Source: Chloroflexota bacterium (lineage in GTDB: Bacteria > Chloroflexota > Anaerolineae > UBA4142). From it: a stretch of DNA of 10,203 nt. Positions 1 through 5,899 of the stretch are shown piece after piece. The translations under genes were made by a program, and so were the position numbers. The number at the start of each line of letters is the position of its first letter. Positions within the stretch are counted from its first letter, which is position 1. Below the pieces are notes generated by a model. The model did not search any database. It had not been told where the DNA came from and was given only the letters and a program-made list of their open reading frames with translations. Location of the stretch: assembly GCA_023380675.1 (NCBI GenBank), contig JAMCRS010000045.1, forward strand, positions 1-10,203, given 5' to 3'.

Positions 1-63
1 GGCGACGACGACCGATCTCATCTCTCGAATCGATTTTCGCAATTGAACCAGCTTATCGCTCAC
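1..63 (-). CDS. Start of a gene cut by the left edge, possibly ATP-dependent sulfur transferase LarE (partial)
   Basis: Only the first 21 codons lie in the window. They start at a GTG (63-61) just after a strong SD, GGGAGGT (73-67). The peptide begins MSDKLVQLRKSIREM and continues RSVVVA up to the edge. An amphipathic helix followed by a short hydrophobic strand is how LarE-type N-type ATP pyrophosphatases begin, directly before their SGGVDS loop. LarE supplies sulfur to the nickel-pincer cofactor of lactate racemase. The SGGVDS loop would lie just outside the window, so the family call is inference; other PP-loop enzymes start similarly. That a gene starts here is well supported by the SD and spacing. 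It lies downstream of a structured leader with its own promoter (see 64-263). Confidence 0.5.
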   Translation of the reverse strand, partial: MSDKLVQLRKSIREMRSVVVA

Positions 64-263
64 GTGACCTCCCAATCTAGATTTGCCGAAAAAGAAAAGC
101 CATCAAGGGCACATCCGACTTCAAGTCGGAAACGACCTTCATGGCTTTGGTCTCAACCGTATTCAGTTGTAACGCGGCGAGCTAGACAAGAACGCCGTGC
201 GCGCAGCGGCGCATTGGAGCTGGGGCAGTCTTCAGACTGCGCGTGACTGACTTCTCGTCAGCG
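64..263 (-). promoter_or_regulatory. Structured 5' leader (or small RNA) upstream of the left-edge gene
   Basis: The minus-strand promoter at 298-270 would start a transcript near 263, about 200 nt before the GTG at 63. The leader contains three hairpins: 261-247 (5-bp stem, 5-nt loop), 240-225 (6-bp perfect stem, 4-nt loop) and the long nested hairpin 148-96, which ends in a T-rich tract. A further stem of CGCCG with CGGCG lies around 209-191. No riboswitch class was recognised; the T-box AGGGTGG-type motif is absent. It could be an attenuated leader or an independent small RNA of about 170 nt. Confidence 0.4.
87..148 (-). terminator. Terminator-like nested hairpin, possible attenuator
   Basis: Read on the minus strand, AAAGCCAT (148-141) pairs with ATGGCTTT (103-96). 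A single G-G mismatch follows, then AAGG pairs with CCTT, and an inner stem CCGACTT/AAGTCGG (129-115) sits at the tip. The 3' arm runs straight into TTTTCTTTTTC, as an intrinsic terminator should. It lies between a promoter (298-270) and the GTG start at 63, so it either ends a small RNA or attenuates the next gene. Confidence 0.55.
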
Positions 264-269
264 CGAGTG

Positions 270-298
270 ACTATAGCGTCTGCGCGCGAAAATGTCAA
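270..298 (-). promoter_or_regulatory. Sigma-70-type promoter for the leader/left-edge gene
   Basis: The minus strand carries a perfect -35 TTGACA (298-293), a 17-nt spacer and -10 TATAGT (275-270). The -35 overlaps the stop codon of the DUF3842 gene. Transcription would begin near 263. Confidence 0.65.
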
Positions 299-711
299 CC
301 CGGCCGGTTCGGCGTTTCCTTGATGATGGCGATTGCGGCGCCGATCTGTTTGGCGAGCGGTTTGCTTTCGATGCCGACGATCTCAAAATGAGGTTGATTG
401 ACCGGCAACAGCAATTTGCGCCCGCGCGCGCCGACGACGGCCTCGGCGATGCCCGGCGTGATTTCCCCCATCATCGAATTCGGCACGATGACCCCGATGG
501 GCGCGACGACCACGTCCGCCAGGGCGATCGACCGGCGAATCGCATTTTCGCCGCTCGCACCCCGACTCGCTTTCGCCTGCATCATGCGATCGGTCGCGAC
601 CGCGTTCGCGCCCAGCGCGAGGATCTCAGCTTCGGGCAGCTCCTGCCGCAACTGGGTGACGATTTGCACGCCGATGCCGCCGCCCATTCCGTCAATGACT
701 GCGATGACCAT
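295..711 (-). CDS. DUF3842 family protein
   Basis: The product is 138 aa and has the hallmarks of the DUF3842 family: a start MVIAVIDGMGGGIG, then LALGANAVAT, a GENAI segment, a hydrophobic APIGVIVPNSMMGEITP stretch, and a C-terminal LLLPVNQPHFEIVG strand. The glycine-rich N-terminus after a beta strand looks Rossmann-like and suggests nucleotide binding; no reaction is established for the family. I chose ATG at 711 because it matches the usual family N-terminus and AGGTG lies just upstream. GTG at 717 is an in-frame alternative. The gene has its own promoter (758-730) with a 5' UTR of about 12 nt. Its last codons overlap the -35 of the next minus-strand promoter. Confidence 0.88.
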   Translation of the reverse strand: MVIAVIDGMGGGIGVQIVTQLRQELPEAEILALGANAVATDRMMQAKASRGASGENAIRRSIALADVVVAPIGVIVPNSMMGEITPGIAEAVVGARGRKLLLPVNQPHFEIVGIESKPLAKQIGAAIAIIKETPNRPG

Positions 712-729
712 ATTCACCTGTATGCTGCG

Positions 730-758
730 ATTCTATCAGCGGCGAGAGCTGTTGTCAA
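730..758 (-). promoter_or_regulatory. Promoter of the DUF3842 gene
   Basis: On the minus strand, -35 TTGACA (758-753), a 17-nt spacer and -10 TAGAAT (735-730). The predicted start site near 723 gives a very short leader before the ATG at 711. Confidence 0.7.
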
Positions 759-825
759 AACGGTGGGGGCCAGCGTGCGATAGGGCGTAGTACCATTGGC
801 GTGATCGCATAGGACTAGAGCACTG

Positions 826-853
826 TTGAATTACCGTTGCGAGGTGATATGAT
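826..853 (+). promoter_or_regulatory. Candidate promoter of the Ala/Thr-rich lipoprotein gene
   Basis: TTGAAT (826-831), 16-nt spacer, TATGAT (848-853), with a TG one base before the -10 (extended -10). Transcription would start near 860, about 60 nt before the TTG start at 922. Confidence 0.5.
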
Positions 854-921
854 AAACTCGGCCGCGTTTTTATGTGACCTTGCATGTCCATCGACACGAT
901 ACCAGACCGAGGAGAATCGAA

Positions 922-2061
922 TTGAAGCCAATGTACCGCCCACTCTTATTATCAGTTGTCGCCGCACTCTTTTTCGTCTCGGCGTGCCAACGTGCGCCGG
1001 CTACGGTCGATACGGAGGCGACCGTGCAAGCGGCCATACAGGCGACCACGACGGCGCAAGCCAATTTCAATGCGTCCGTCGACGCCGCCGCACAAGCGAC
1101 CCTCACCGCGCAGGCACTTGCGAGCGCCGCAAGCGTTCCGACGTCGGCGCCATCGCCCTCGACTGCAGCACCGGCAGCCGCCGCCACGAGCAGTTCGCCG
1201 ACGCTCACCCCTACCCCTTCGGTCAACTATGTCGCGATGAGCGAACAGGATCTGGCTGCGCTGATCGACCAGTCCGTCCAAGAAGCGGTCGCGGCAACCA
1301 CGGCCGCCACGAATGCGACGACCACGTCGACGGCCGACAGTACGCTGACCACCGCGGAGGTCCAGGCGCTGACGACTTCCGTGACCACCGCCGAGACGGA
1401 GATTTCCCAGGCTCTGGCACTCTCGCAAGCCTACTACGACCTCTACGGACAGGTCGCGACCGAGTCGCTAGCGAGCCTGCAGGCGATCGAATCAGACCTC
1501 AATTCGATGTCCGCTAGCATGACGTCGATGGCAAGCTCGCTCGAGCAGGTCAACCAGACGCTCGCCGATGGGCTGACCCTGGCGGAAAGCACGATAACCC
1601 AGCTTCAGGCTACAGCGGCGAAGGCGACCAGCGCCGTTCAGAGCGCACAGGCCAAGGACAAGACCTGGATGGCGAGCGTGCAAACGGAGCTCGACACTCG
1701 CTCGAAAGCCGCCCTGGCTACCAAGCCGACAAACGCGCCTACCGACTGGAAGGGGACGGTTCAAAGCGTGAACACGTACGTCGATACGGTCCACGGGGCG
1801 GTCGGCGATAACGTGGTAACCAAGACCGAGCTCACCAACGTCAGCCAGGCTGGCGCGAACGCCGTGGCGGGCTTGAATGCGTTAGGAGGCTCGTCCTTTG
1901 CGGGGCTTGCCGGCTCGATCGATAAGACGACCACGCAATTGGCGCAGGGCCAAACGCAGCAGGCGAAAGCGGGACTGGCGAGCCTCGACCAGAGCGCCAA
2001 GTCGCTGCCGAGCGTTCAGGTCCCGTCGGCGGGAGGCCGGCCGGCAGGGTCGCGCAAGTGA
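922..2061 (+). CDS. Ala/Thr-rich predicted lipoprotein with coiled-coil-like regions
   Basis: The product is 379 aa if translation starts at TTG 922, seven bases after GGAG (911-914). ATG 931 is the in-frame alternative. Residues 1-22 form a lipoprotein signal: MKPMYR, a hydrophobic core, then lipobox V19-S20-A21-C22, so the protein is probably anchored outside the membrane by lipidated Cys22. Residues ~25-65 are helical Ala/Thr/Gln-rich sequence. Residues ~70-100 are a Ser/Pro/Thr/Ala linker typical of surface proteins. The rest is again Ala/Thr/Ser-rich and probably long helices or coiled coil, with few aromatic residues and almost no Cys after the lipobox. The C-terminus is Gly/Pro/Arg-rich. 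No catalytic motif is visible and I do not recognise a family. It could be a structural or periplasmic-tether-like protein. It is monocistronic, followed by a strong hairpin terminator. Confidence 0.82.
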   Translation: MKPMYRPLLLSVVAALFFVSACQRAPATVDTEATVQAAIQATTTAQANFNASVDAAAQATLTAQALASAASVPTSAPSPSTAAPAAAATSSSPTLTPTPSVNYVAMSEQDLAALIDQSVQEAVAATTAATNATTTSTADSTLTTAEVQALTTSVTTAETEISQALALSQAYYDLYGQVATESLASLQAIESDLNSMSASMTSMASSLEQVNQTLADGLTLAESTITQLQATAAKATSAVQSAQAKDKTWMASVQTELDTRSKAALATKPTNAPTDWKGTVQSVNTYVDTVHGAVGDNVVTKTELTNVSQAGANAVAGLNALGGSSFAGLAGSIDKTTTQLAQGQTQQAKAGLASLDQSAKSLPSVQVPSAGGRPAGSRK

Positions 2062-2079
2062 GCGGGGCGATATGATTTG

Positions 2080-2112
2080 AAACGGGCGAGGTGAAAATCA
2101 CCTCGCCCGTTT
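2080..2112. terminator. Two-way intrinsic terminator between the lipoprotein gene and tRNA-Thr
   Basis: A perfect 15-bp stem (2080-2094 with 2098-2112) closes a 3-nt AAA loop. On the plus strand it is followed by TTTGCTTTT-like sequence, on the minus strand by TTTCAAAT. The two flanking genes converge on it, so it probably serves both. Confidence 0.85.
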
Positions 2113-2183
2113 GCTTTTACAAGGCAGCGGTCGCGCCGTCAGCCGACGGCATGGCAACTGGAATGCCATGCGGTCATGGAGAG

Positions 2184-2256
2184 AGCCACCTTCCAGACTT
2201 GAACTGGAAACCGGCCGCTTACGAAGCGGCTGCTCTACCGATTGAGCTAAGGTGGC
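2184..2256 (-). tRNA. tRNA-Thr (anticodon CGT)
   Basis: The minus strand folds as a complete 73-nt cloverleaf. The acceptor is GCCACCT/AGGTGGC and the D arm is GCTC..GAGC with the GG of the D loop. The anticodon stem GCCGC/GCGGC holds loop TTCGTAA, so the anticodon is CGT. The variable loop has 5 nt. The T arm is TCCAG-TTCAAGT-CTGGA. The discriminator base is T and no CCA is encoded (CTC follows). It reads ACG threonine codons. It has its own promoter at 2308-2280. Confidence 0.95.
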
Positions 2257-2279
2257 ATCGATGTCGTTGAACAGCCGTG

Positions 2280-2308
2280 AATATATCACAGGTTGCCGGT
2301 TTTGGCAA
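2280..2308 (-). promoter_or_regulatory. Promoter of tRNA-Thr
   Basis: On the minus strand, -35 TTGCCA (2308-2303), a 17-nt spacer and -10 TATATT (2285-2280). The -10 lies 24 nt before the mature tRNA 5' end at 2256, leaving a short 5' extension for RNase P removal. Confidence 0.75.
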
Positions 2309-2338
2309 ACCCTTGCACCTGATTTAGCGTTCCCCCTG

Positions 2339-2367
2339 TTGTCAAACCACTCGCGCTGTGGCATAAT
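2339..2367 (+). promoter_or_regulatory. Promoter of the S51-like peptidase gene
   Basis: -35 TTGTCA (2339-2344), 17-nt spacer, -10 CATAAT (2362-2367). Transcription would start near 2374, so the SD AAGGAGA (2377-2383) sits almost at the 5' end of the mRNA. Confidence 0.7.
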
Positions 2368-2390
2368 CGCGCGCAGAAGGAGACATCCGT

Positions 2391-3095
2391 ATGTCCGGAA
2401 CTCTCGCACTCGTCGGCGCCGGCGAGTTTCTCGATACGATGAATGATGTGGACCGTGAGCTGCTCGCGCGCGCCGGCGGCTCAAAGGTCGCCGTGCTGCC
2501 GACGGCCTCGGCGCCCGACGGCCCGGGCGTGCCCGAGCGCTGGGCCAACATGGGGGTCGAACACTTTGACCGCCTCGGCGCGCAGACCGATGCGGTGATG
2601 GCGCTCGATCGTGCGCAGTGTCAGGACCCCGCGCTCGCGGAACGGGTCGCAACGTGCAACTTGGTCTACTTTTCCGGCGGCAAGCCGGACTATCTATACG
2701 ATACGCTGGTCGACACGCCGGTCTGGGCCGCGGTTGCCGGCGTCCTGCGCCGCGGGGGCGTCGTCGCCGGCTGCAGCGCCGGCGCGATGATCATGGGCGC
2801 CTTTCTCCCGGTTTTCTCGCGTCGCATGGGTGTCCCGTCGATCGGCCGGTGGCAGGCCGCCTTTGATTTGGTTCCCCACGCCGTCATCGCGCCGCACTAT
2901 AACGAATTCCCCGAGCTGTTCAGCGGCGTCATGTTCGGAGGCCGGCCGCCCGGGACGTTCTTGATCGGCGTGGATGCCGGCACCGCTCTCGTCGGCCTCG
3001 ACGGCAGTTGGCAAGTGATGGGCTCGCGGCGCGTCACGGTACGCCGAGATTCCTCAACCGAGCGGTTCACGGAAGGGCAAAGCGTACGGCTTTAG
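2391..3095 (+). CDS. Peptidase S51 / cyanophycinase-like (type 1 glutamine amidotransferase-like fold) protein
   Basis: The product is 234 aa, the usual size for a single-domain member. The start MSGTLALVGAGEF is the first beta strand and Gly-rich turn. VAVLPTAS (33-40) is the second strand. YFSGGKPDYL (93-102) is the conserved substrate-side GG-x-P loop. AGCSAGA (126-132) is the nucleophile elbow, with Ser129 in the G-x-S-A-G arrangement of S51 enzymes. His169 in APHYNEF is the likely catalytic histidine. S51 members include dipeptidase E (N-terminal Asp dipeptides) and cyanophycinase (Asp-Arg polymer), so a hydrolase acting on acidic or isopeptide substrates is likely, but the exact substrate cannot be read. 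The Arg-rich tail of typical cyanophycinases after the His is not evident. ATG 2391 follows AAGGAGA with a 7-nt gap. The protein appears cytoplasmic (no signal peptide). Confidence 0.87.
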   Translation: MSGTLALVGAGEFLDTMNDVDRELLARAGGSKVAVLPTASAPDGPGVPERWANMGVEHFDRLGAQTDAVMALDRAQCQDPALAERVATCNLVYFSGGKPDYLYDTLVDTPVWAAVAGVLRRGGVVAGCSAGAMIMGAFLPVFSRRMGVPSIGRWQAAFDLVPHAVIAPHYNEFPELFSGVMFGGRPPGTFLIGVDAGTALVGLDGSWQVMGSRRVTVRRDSSTERFTEGQSVRL

Positions 3096-3157
3096 CGCGC
3101 GACAATGCCGGCCGGCCCGGCAACAAGTTATCAGGACGGGCAGCAATGCTCGCCCAG

Positions 3158-3185
3158 TTTGTTTTTCACTCTATTGGCCTATAAT
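3158..3185 (+). promoter_or_regulatory. Candidate promoter upstream of the broken WsfD-like gene
   Basis: TTTGTT (3158-3163), 16-nt spacer, perfect -10 TATAAT (3180-3185). A second candidate lies downstream: TTGACT (3212-3217), 18-nt spacer, TTTTAT (3236-3241). Either could once have served the gene starting at 3270. Confidence 0.4.
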
Positions 3186-3269
3186 GTGAGCGTACAACTA
3201 GCCAGCGCGGCTTGACTTTTTCCCCCGGGTGTTCGTTTTATCTGGCTCGCTTCAAAGGAGAGGCGGCTT

Positions 3270-4393
3270 GTGACGACCGCTGGGGTTTTTTTGTTGAGGT
3301 GGATTGGTAAACTCGGTATGCGCTATCTGGTAAGAATCACCCAAGCGCTGCTGCTCCTAGCACTGACAACCGCATTCTATTTGCAGACTGATATGGGCTT
3401 GGCGGATAACGGCGATTATTCGCGCGGGATGACGCGATTCGTCCAGGGGCCGGCCGGCTTTGCCCAGAATTGGCCCGACCCGGCCAAAGATCCAAAAACG
3501 TGGGATCAGAGATTCTTTAGATGTTGGCGCTCTGTCTCGTTCTCCTATTCTTGCTTGCCAGCGCAAAAATCTCGACGGTCTACTGGCCGCTGATCGGCAT
3601 GGGCTTTGTCTTTTATCTCTTCAAGCCGGGCGGAGGCAAACTCGCCTTCGCGGTCTTGGCCGCATTCGCGCTCGTTCTCTTCTTCGGCGCGATTTGGATA
3701 ACCAAACCGGACGATAGCCTTCTCAAGTACAATGCGGTAGACCGTTTCTTCAACGGCGCGTTGACTTTCAGCGATGCCGCCACAGCCCGGTTGACCGAGC
3801 TGGGTATACCCGAGAGCGCTCGCTGCGTGGATGTCTATTCGCAGACACCCGAAGGGAAACGCTGCGTACGCGAGTATGGCAAACAGGCGACGTTTCAAAA
3901 CCTCTCTGAGCTTGTGCTCAAAGAACCGGTCATCATCCTGCGAATGGCGTTTGCTTCTGCCGAGAATGCACAGCAAGTCTCAGTCAGATGGGGCAAACGC
4001 GCCATCGACGCCGAAGTTGGAACAGTTCCTCAACAACTGAATCTGTGGGGTCTCATCAGGGGTGACGTGTTTCCAAAGGGCCTTGCCCTGCTCGGACTGC
4101 TCACTGCATACGCCGCTCTCTTTGCGTATAATATTCGGGCGGCTGGACTAGTGCGCGGACTGTCGATCGTCGGGCTGGTGAGCGCGATCGGTTCGCTCGT
4201 CGATATGCAGGCTGCGATTTGGGGCGCTGGCAAAGGCGACTTGGCGCGACATTTGTTTCTAGCCAATGCCCTCTTCGATTTCGCGACGATTTGCGCATTC
4301 AATCTGCTCGTCGTTTACGTTGTCTACTGGGCTCGCCGCAAGAGTGCGGTTGCAGCAGATGCTCGGCGGCTGGCAACGGCAACAAACAGCTAA
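3270..4393 (+). pseudogene. WsfD-like multi-pass membrane protein gene broken by a probable internal deletion and frameshift
   Basis: Two open frames belong together. Frame one starts at GTG 3270 seven bases after AAGGAGAG. It encodes 83 convincing residues: a membrane segment (~20-38), then LADNGDYSRGMTRF, then QNWPDPAKD-x-WDQRFF. This ADNGD...NWP...RFF pattern is typical of WsfD-like predicted glycan hexose transferases. After RFF (3518) the frame turns to nonsense. A second frame (ATG 3521, right behind an in-frame TAG) gives 290 aa: membrane segments (LALCLVLLFLLASAK, AFAVLAAFALVLFF), a soluble loop with RCVDVYSQTPEGKRC (two Cys) that is probably extracytoplasmic, and three more membrane segments. 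Family members are usually clearly longer than the ~373 residues left, and the part normally following RFF is missing, so bases around 3518-3521 look like a deletion junction that also shifts the frame. The 290-aa part might still be translated, but no good SD precedes it. Confidence 0.65.
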
Positions 4394-4735
4394 CGCCTAG
4401 CTCTTGGGGAGAATCACAATGTACTGGCGCAGACGGCGTTTCTTCTCCGGTCGGCCCTTCACGCCCCGCTGGTTTCTCTTTGGCGGGTACGGGACGTTGC
4501 GTGGGTGTCCAAGAGAACGTCACAGAGCATGCGCACACTCCAGCGCGTCCCAAGATGATTTCGGTGTGTGCGAATGGCTCACTTGAGCCTTGACTCCATT
4601 TCGCACGCGGATTGAGGCGTGGCGACGTGCTGCGCGTTTGAGCATACATCAGACAGTTTCTCGTCAGGCTCGATAGGATACTCCCGAAGTGTCAATAAGC
4701 CGAAACAGGGTGCCGGCACTCGCGTAATTTCCCGG
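4394..4735. other. Gene-poor stretch between the broken membrane protein gene and the toxin-antitoxin terminator
   Basis: Apart from one doubtful small ORF (4419-4586) I see no gene. Secondary structure is present: CGCACAC (4532-4538) can pair with GTGTGCG (4566-4572), and a near-perfect palindrome GGCTCA/TGAGCC spans 4576-4589. Neither is followed by a T run. Together with the broken gene to the left, the stretch looks like eroded sequence. Confidence 0.4.
4419..4586 (+). CDS. Doubtful small ORF (55 aa), basic and aromatic-rich
   Basis: ATG 4419 lies seven bases after GGGGAG (4406-4411), a good SD, only 25 bases after the preceding stop codon. The peptide begins MYWRRRRFFSGRPF and continues with TPRWFLFGGYG, then turns into Cys/His/Ser-rich sequence that looks random. 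No family is recognised. It may be the start of a degraded gene or chance. The SD and spacing are its only support. Confidence 0.2.
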   Translation: MYWRRRRFFSGRPFTPRWFLFGGYGTLRGCPRERHRACAHSSASQDDFGVCEWLT

Positions 4736-4767
4736 AAAAATCAAAACCGCCGCGACAGTGCGGCGGT
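4736..4767 (-). terminator. Intrinsic terminator of the DUF433-DUF5615 operon
   Basis: On the minus strand ACCGCCGC (4767-4760) pairs with GCGGCGGT (4753-4746), an 8-bp GC-rich stem with a 6-nt loop. TTTTGATTTTT (4746-4736) follows directly. It begins 8 nt after the toxin stop codon. Confidence 0.88.
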
Positions 4768-4774
4768 CATTGCA

Positions 4775-5143
4775 TCAGGAACTTATTGGTAGAAACCAAA
4801 TGTTGTCGTAATATTCTTCTTCGCCTGATGCACCCCAGATGAGCAATAGCTCTGCGATTGTTTCGCTAACGCTCATTCTAGGATTCATTACGAAAATGCC
4901 GGGTACATGTCGTCCTTGTGCCAAATGGTGCTCCAAATGAGGTGCCATTGACTTGCGATTGTTCGTTACCAAGATGAAAGAGTTTTGCTCGCACCAAATG
5001 AGAATGTCTGGGTCGAGCGTACTATCTGGAGGTGTGCTTACGTCGCCTACCTTCCAGACCACTATCGATGGCTCACGCTCCAACAGTCCCTGACGATAGA
5101 GCGGGTCGACGTTCTCGTCGAGCAGGAAACTAATCGCGCTCAT
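4775..5143 (-). CDS. DUF5615 PIN-like toxin
   Basis: The product is 122 aa. It opens FLLDENVDPLYRQGL with acidic pair D9-E10, the usual start of DUF5615 PIN-like proteins. D44 and D46 in LDPDIL are candidates for the second metal-binding site, and FILVTNNRKSM (56-66) is the strand where other members carry T-R-D-x-D. PIN-like proteins are predicted metal-dependent RNases, and DUF5615 proteins are usually found as toxins beside DUF433 antitoxins. The Asn pair N61-N62 in place of Asp is a subfamily feature or a weakened active site. Its ATG overlaps the antitoxin stop (ATGA, 5143-5140) and no clear SD precedes it, so translation probably depends on coupling. A strong terminator follows. There is no signal peptide, so a cytoplasmic location is expected. 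Confidence 0.85.
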   Translation of the reverse strand: MSAISFLLDENVDPLYRQGLLEREPSIVVWKVGDVSTPPDSTLDPDILIWCEQNSFILVTNNRKSMAPHLEHHLAQGRHVPGIFVMNPRMSVSETIAELLLIWGASGEEEYYDNIWFLPISS

Positions 5144-5472
5144 GCGGCCGTCTGTGTCTTTTGCCGTTGTGCCTTAAGGGCGCGTAGGCGCACAACGACA
5201 GGTGGAGGATTGCGGCGCTGTTCTTCCCTCATATGCTCGCCCCACTCGAGCCATCCTTTGACATACGCCTCCACGCTTTCGCGGTTGCCAAGGTAATAGA
5301 GAATTGTCGCGTAAATCTGCTCCAAAGTAAGCGATGGAAAACGGCGAAGGATCTGTTCGGGCGTTTGCTCGCGGAAGAGGTACTCGTACAGCACTGATTC
5401 TATGCCAATCCGATGCCCTTTGATACGAATATCGTCAGGTGCGAGGAAATCGAAATATTCTTCCAATTGCAT
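5140..5472 (-). CDS. DUF433 family antitoxin
   Basis: The product is 110 aa. Residues ~5-65 form the DUF433 domain: FDFLAPDDIRIKGHRIGIESVLYEYL, then EQTPEQILRRFPSLTLEQIYATILYYL, the wing and helix-turn-helix arrangement typical of this family. The C-terminal tail (WGEHMREEQRRNPPP..LKAQRQKTQ) is basic and likely helical, and may contact the toxin. DUF433 proteins act as antitoxins that neutralise a PIN-like partner and repress their own operon. I chose ATG 5472 because a very strong SD (GGGAGGTGA, 5486-5478) precedes it and the domain begins right there. The frame stays open further upstream but that part has no SD and is not DUF433. It is the first gene of a two-gene operon overlapping the toxin by 4 nt. 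Confidence 0.86.
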   Translation of the reverse strand: MQLEEYFDFLAPDDIRIKGHRIGIESVLYEYLFREQTPEQILRRFPSLTLEQIYATILYYLGNRESVEAYVKGWLEWGEHMREEQRRNPPPVVVRLRALKAQRQKTQTAA

Positions 5473-5493
5473 CGCTCTCACCTCCCACCGAGG

Positions 5494-5523
5494 ATGATAC
5501 CACAAATGGTAAGCGGCGTCTAA
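5494..5523 (-). promoter_or_regulatory. Promoter of the toxin-antitoxin operon
   Basis: On the minus strand: TTAGAC (5523-5518), an 18-nt spacer and an extended -10 TGGTATCAT with TATCAT at 5499-5494. Transcription would start near 5487, giving a leader of about 15 nt that consists almost entirely of the SD. Autorepression by the DUF433 protein is the family expectation; no operator repeat is obvious. Confidence 0.55.
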
Positions 5524-5899
5524 CGCGCTCCACAAACAGCGCACAAGCGGTTGGATTCGCGTTGCGCGTTGATCTCTATGCGTGATGGTTGTTTTCATTT
5601 CCGCGTGTCCCAGCAGGGTGTTACGCGTTCGGAAGGATTCCGTTTCCGATTGAATGCGTCCCCCGACCAAACGCTACCAATCGCCCAGACGCACAGTCAC
5701 GTCATTGCTGAATTCAGTCTTCCGAATAATTATCAAAGCACACGACACGGGAGTTTGACTCTGACGAGAGCTCTACAACTTACCGCTGTGATGGAACACA
5801 CGGCAGCCGGTCACATCGCGACGTGTCCCAAATTTGACTTTGCTAGCCAATGAAGACAGGTCGCAAACCAGCTTCTCTCGGCTACTACGCCCTAACCGT
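5524..5899. other. Stretch without an intact gene between the toxin-antitoxin promoter and the acetyltransferase gene
   Basis: No convincing gene on either strand. The composition is less GC-rich than the flanks. A short recombinase-like peptide scar (5566-5631, minus) is the only recognisable item. Confidence 0.4.
5566..5631 (-). pseudogene. Possible scar of a tyrosine recombinase (integrase) C-terminus
   Basis: In the frame upstream of the antitoxin start, the minus strand reads RTRNTLLGHAEMKTTITHRD. Tyrosine recombinases carry a C-terminal block of the form L-L-G-H-x-x-x-x-T-T-x-x-Y-T-H shortly after D-I-R-T. LLGHAEMKTT matches this well (5616-5587), but the catalytic Tyr is missing: I-T-H follows TT where M-I-Y-T-H would be expected. 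No other recombinase motif (Arg box, H-x-x-R) is recognisable nearby, so only a remnant, or a chance match, is present. Confidence 0.3.

Noticed and set aside
77..142. 21-aa minus-strand leader peptide (ATG 142-140, MKVVSDLKSDVPLM..) overlapping the terminator-like hairpin
   Set aside because: It has no clear SD and its codons follow from the palindrome. A translated attenuator leader is possible but nothing marks a control codon run.
43..246. 67-aa plus-strand ORF
   Set aside because: It runs antisense through the left-edge gene start, its SD and the hairpin at 96-148. The peptide is Arg/Ser-rich with no family look and no SD.
225..261. Tandem short hairpins as a CRISPR or repeat array
   Set aside because: The two stems have different sequences and there are no repeated units or spacers.
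292..790. Plus-strand ORFs opposite the DUF3842 gene
   Set aside because: Shadows of a well-supported minus-strand gene; Asp/Arg-rich translations typical of antisense reading.
2098..2652. 184-aa minus-strand ORF across the tRNA and the S51-like gene start
   Set aside because: It covers the tRNA-Thr, two promoters and the start of a clear plus-strand gene; Arg/Pro-rich translation.
3106..3122. Hairpin TGCCGG/CCGGCA after the S51-like gene as a terminator
   Set aside because: Six base pairs without a following T run; too weak to call.
5551..5853. 100-aa plus-strand ORF between the toxin-antitoxin operon and the GNAT gene
   Set aside because: No SD, no family resemblance, and it lies opposite the recombinase-like scar.
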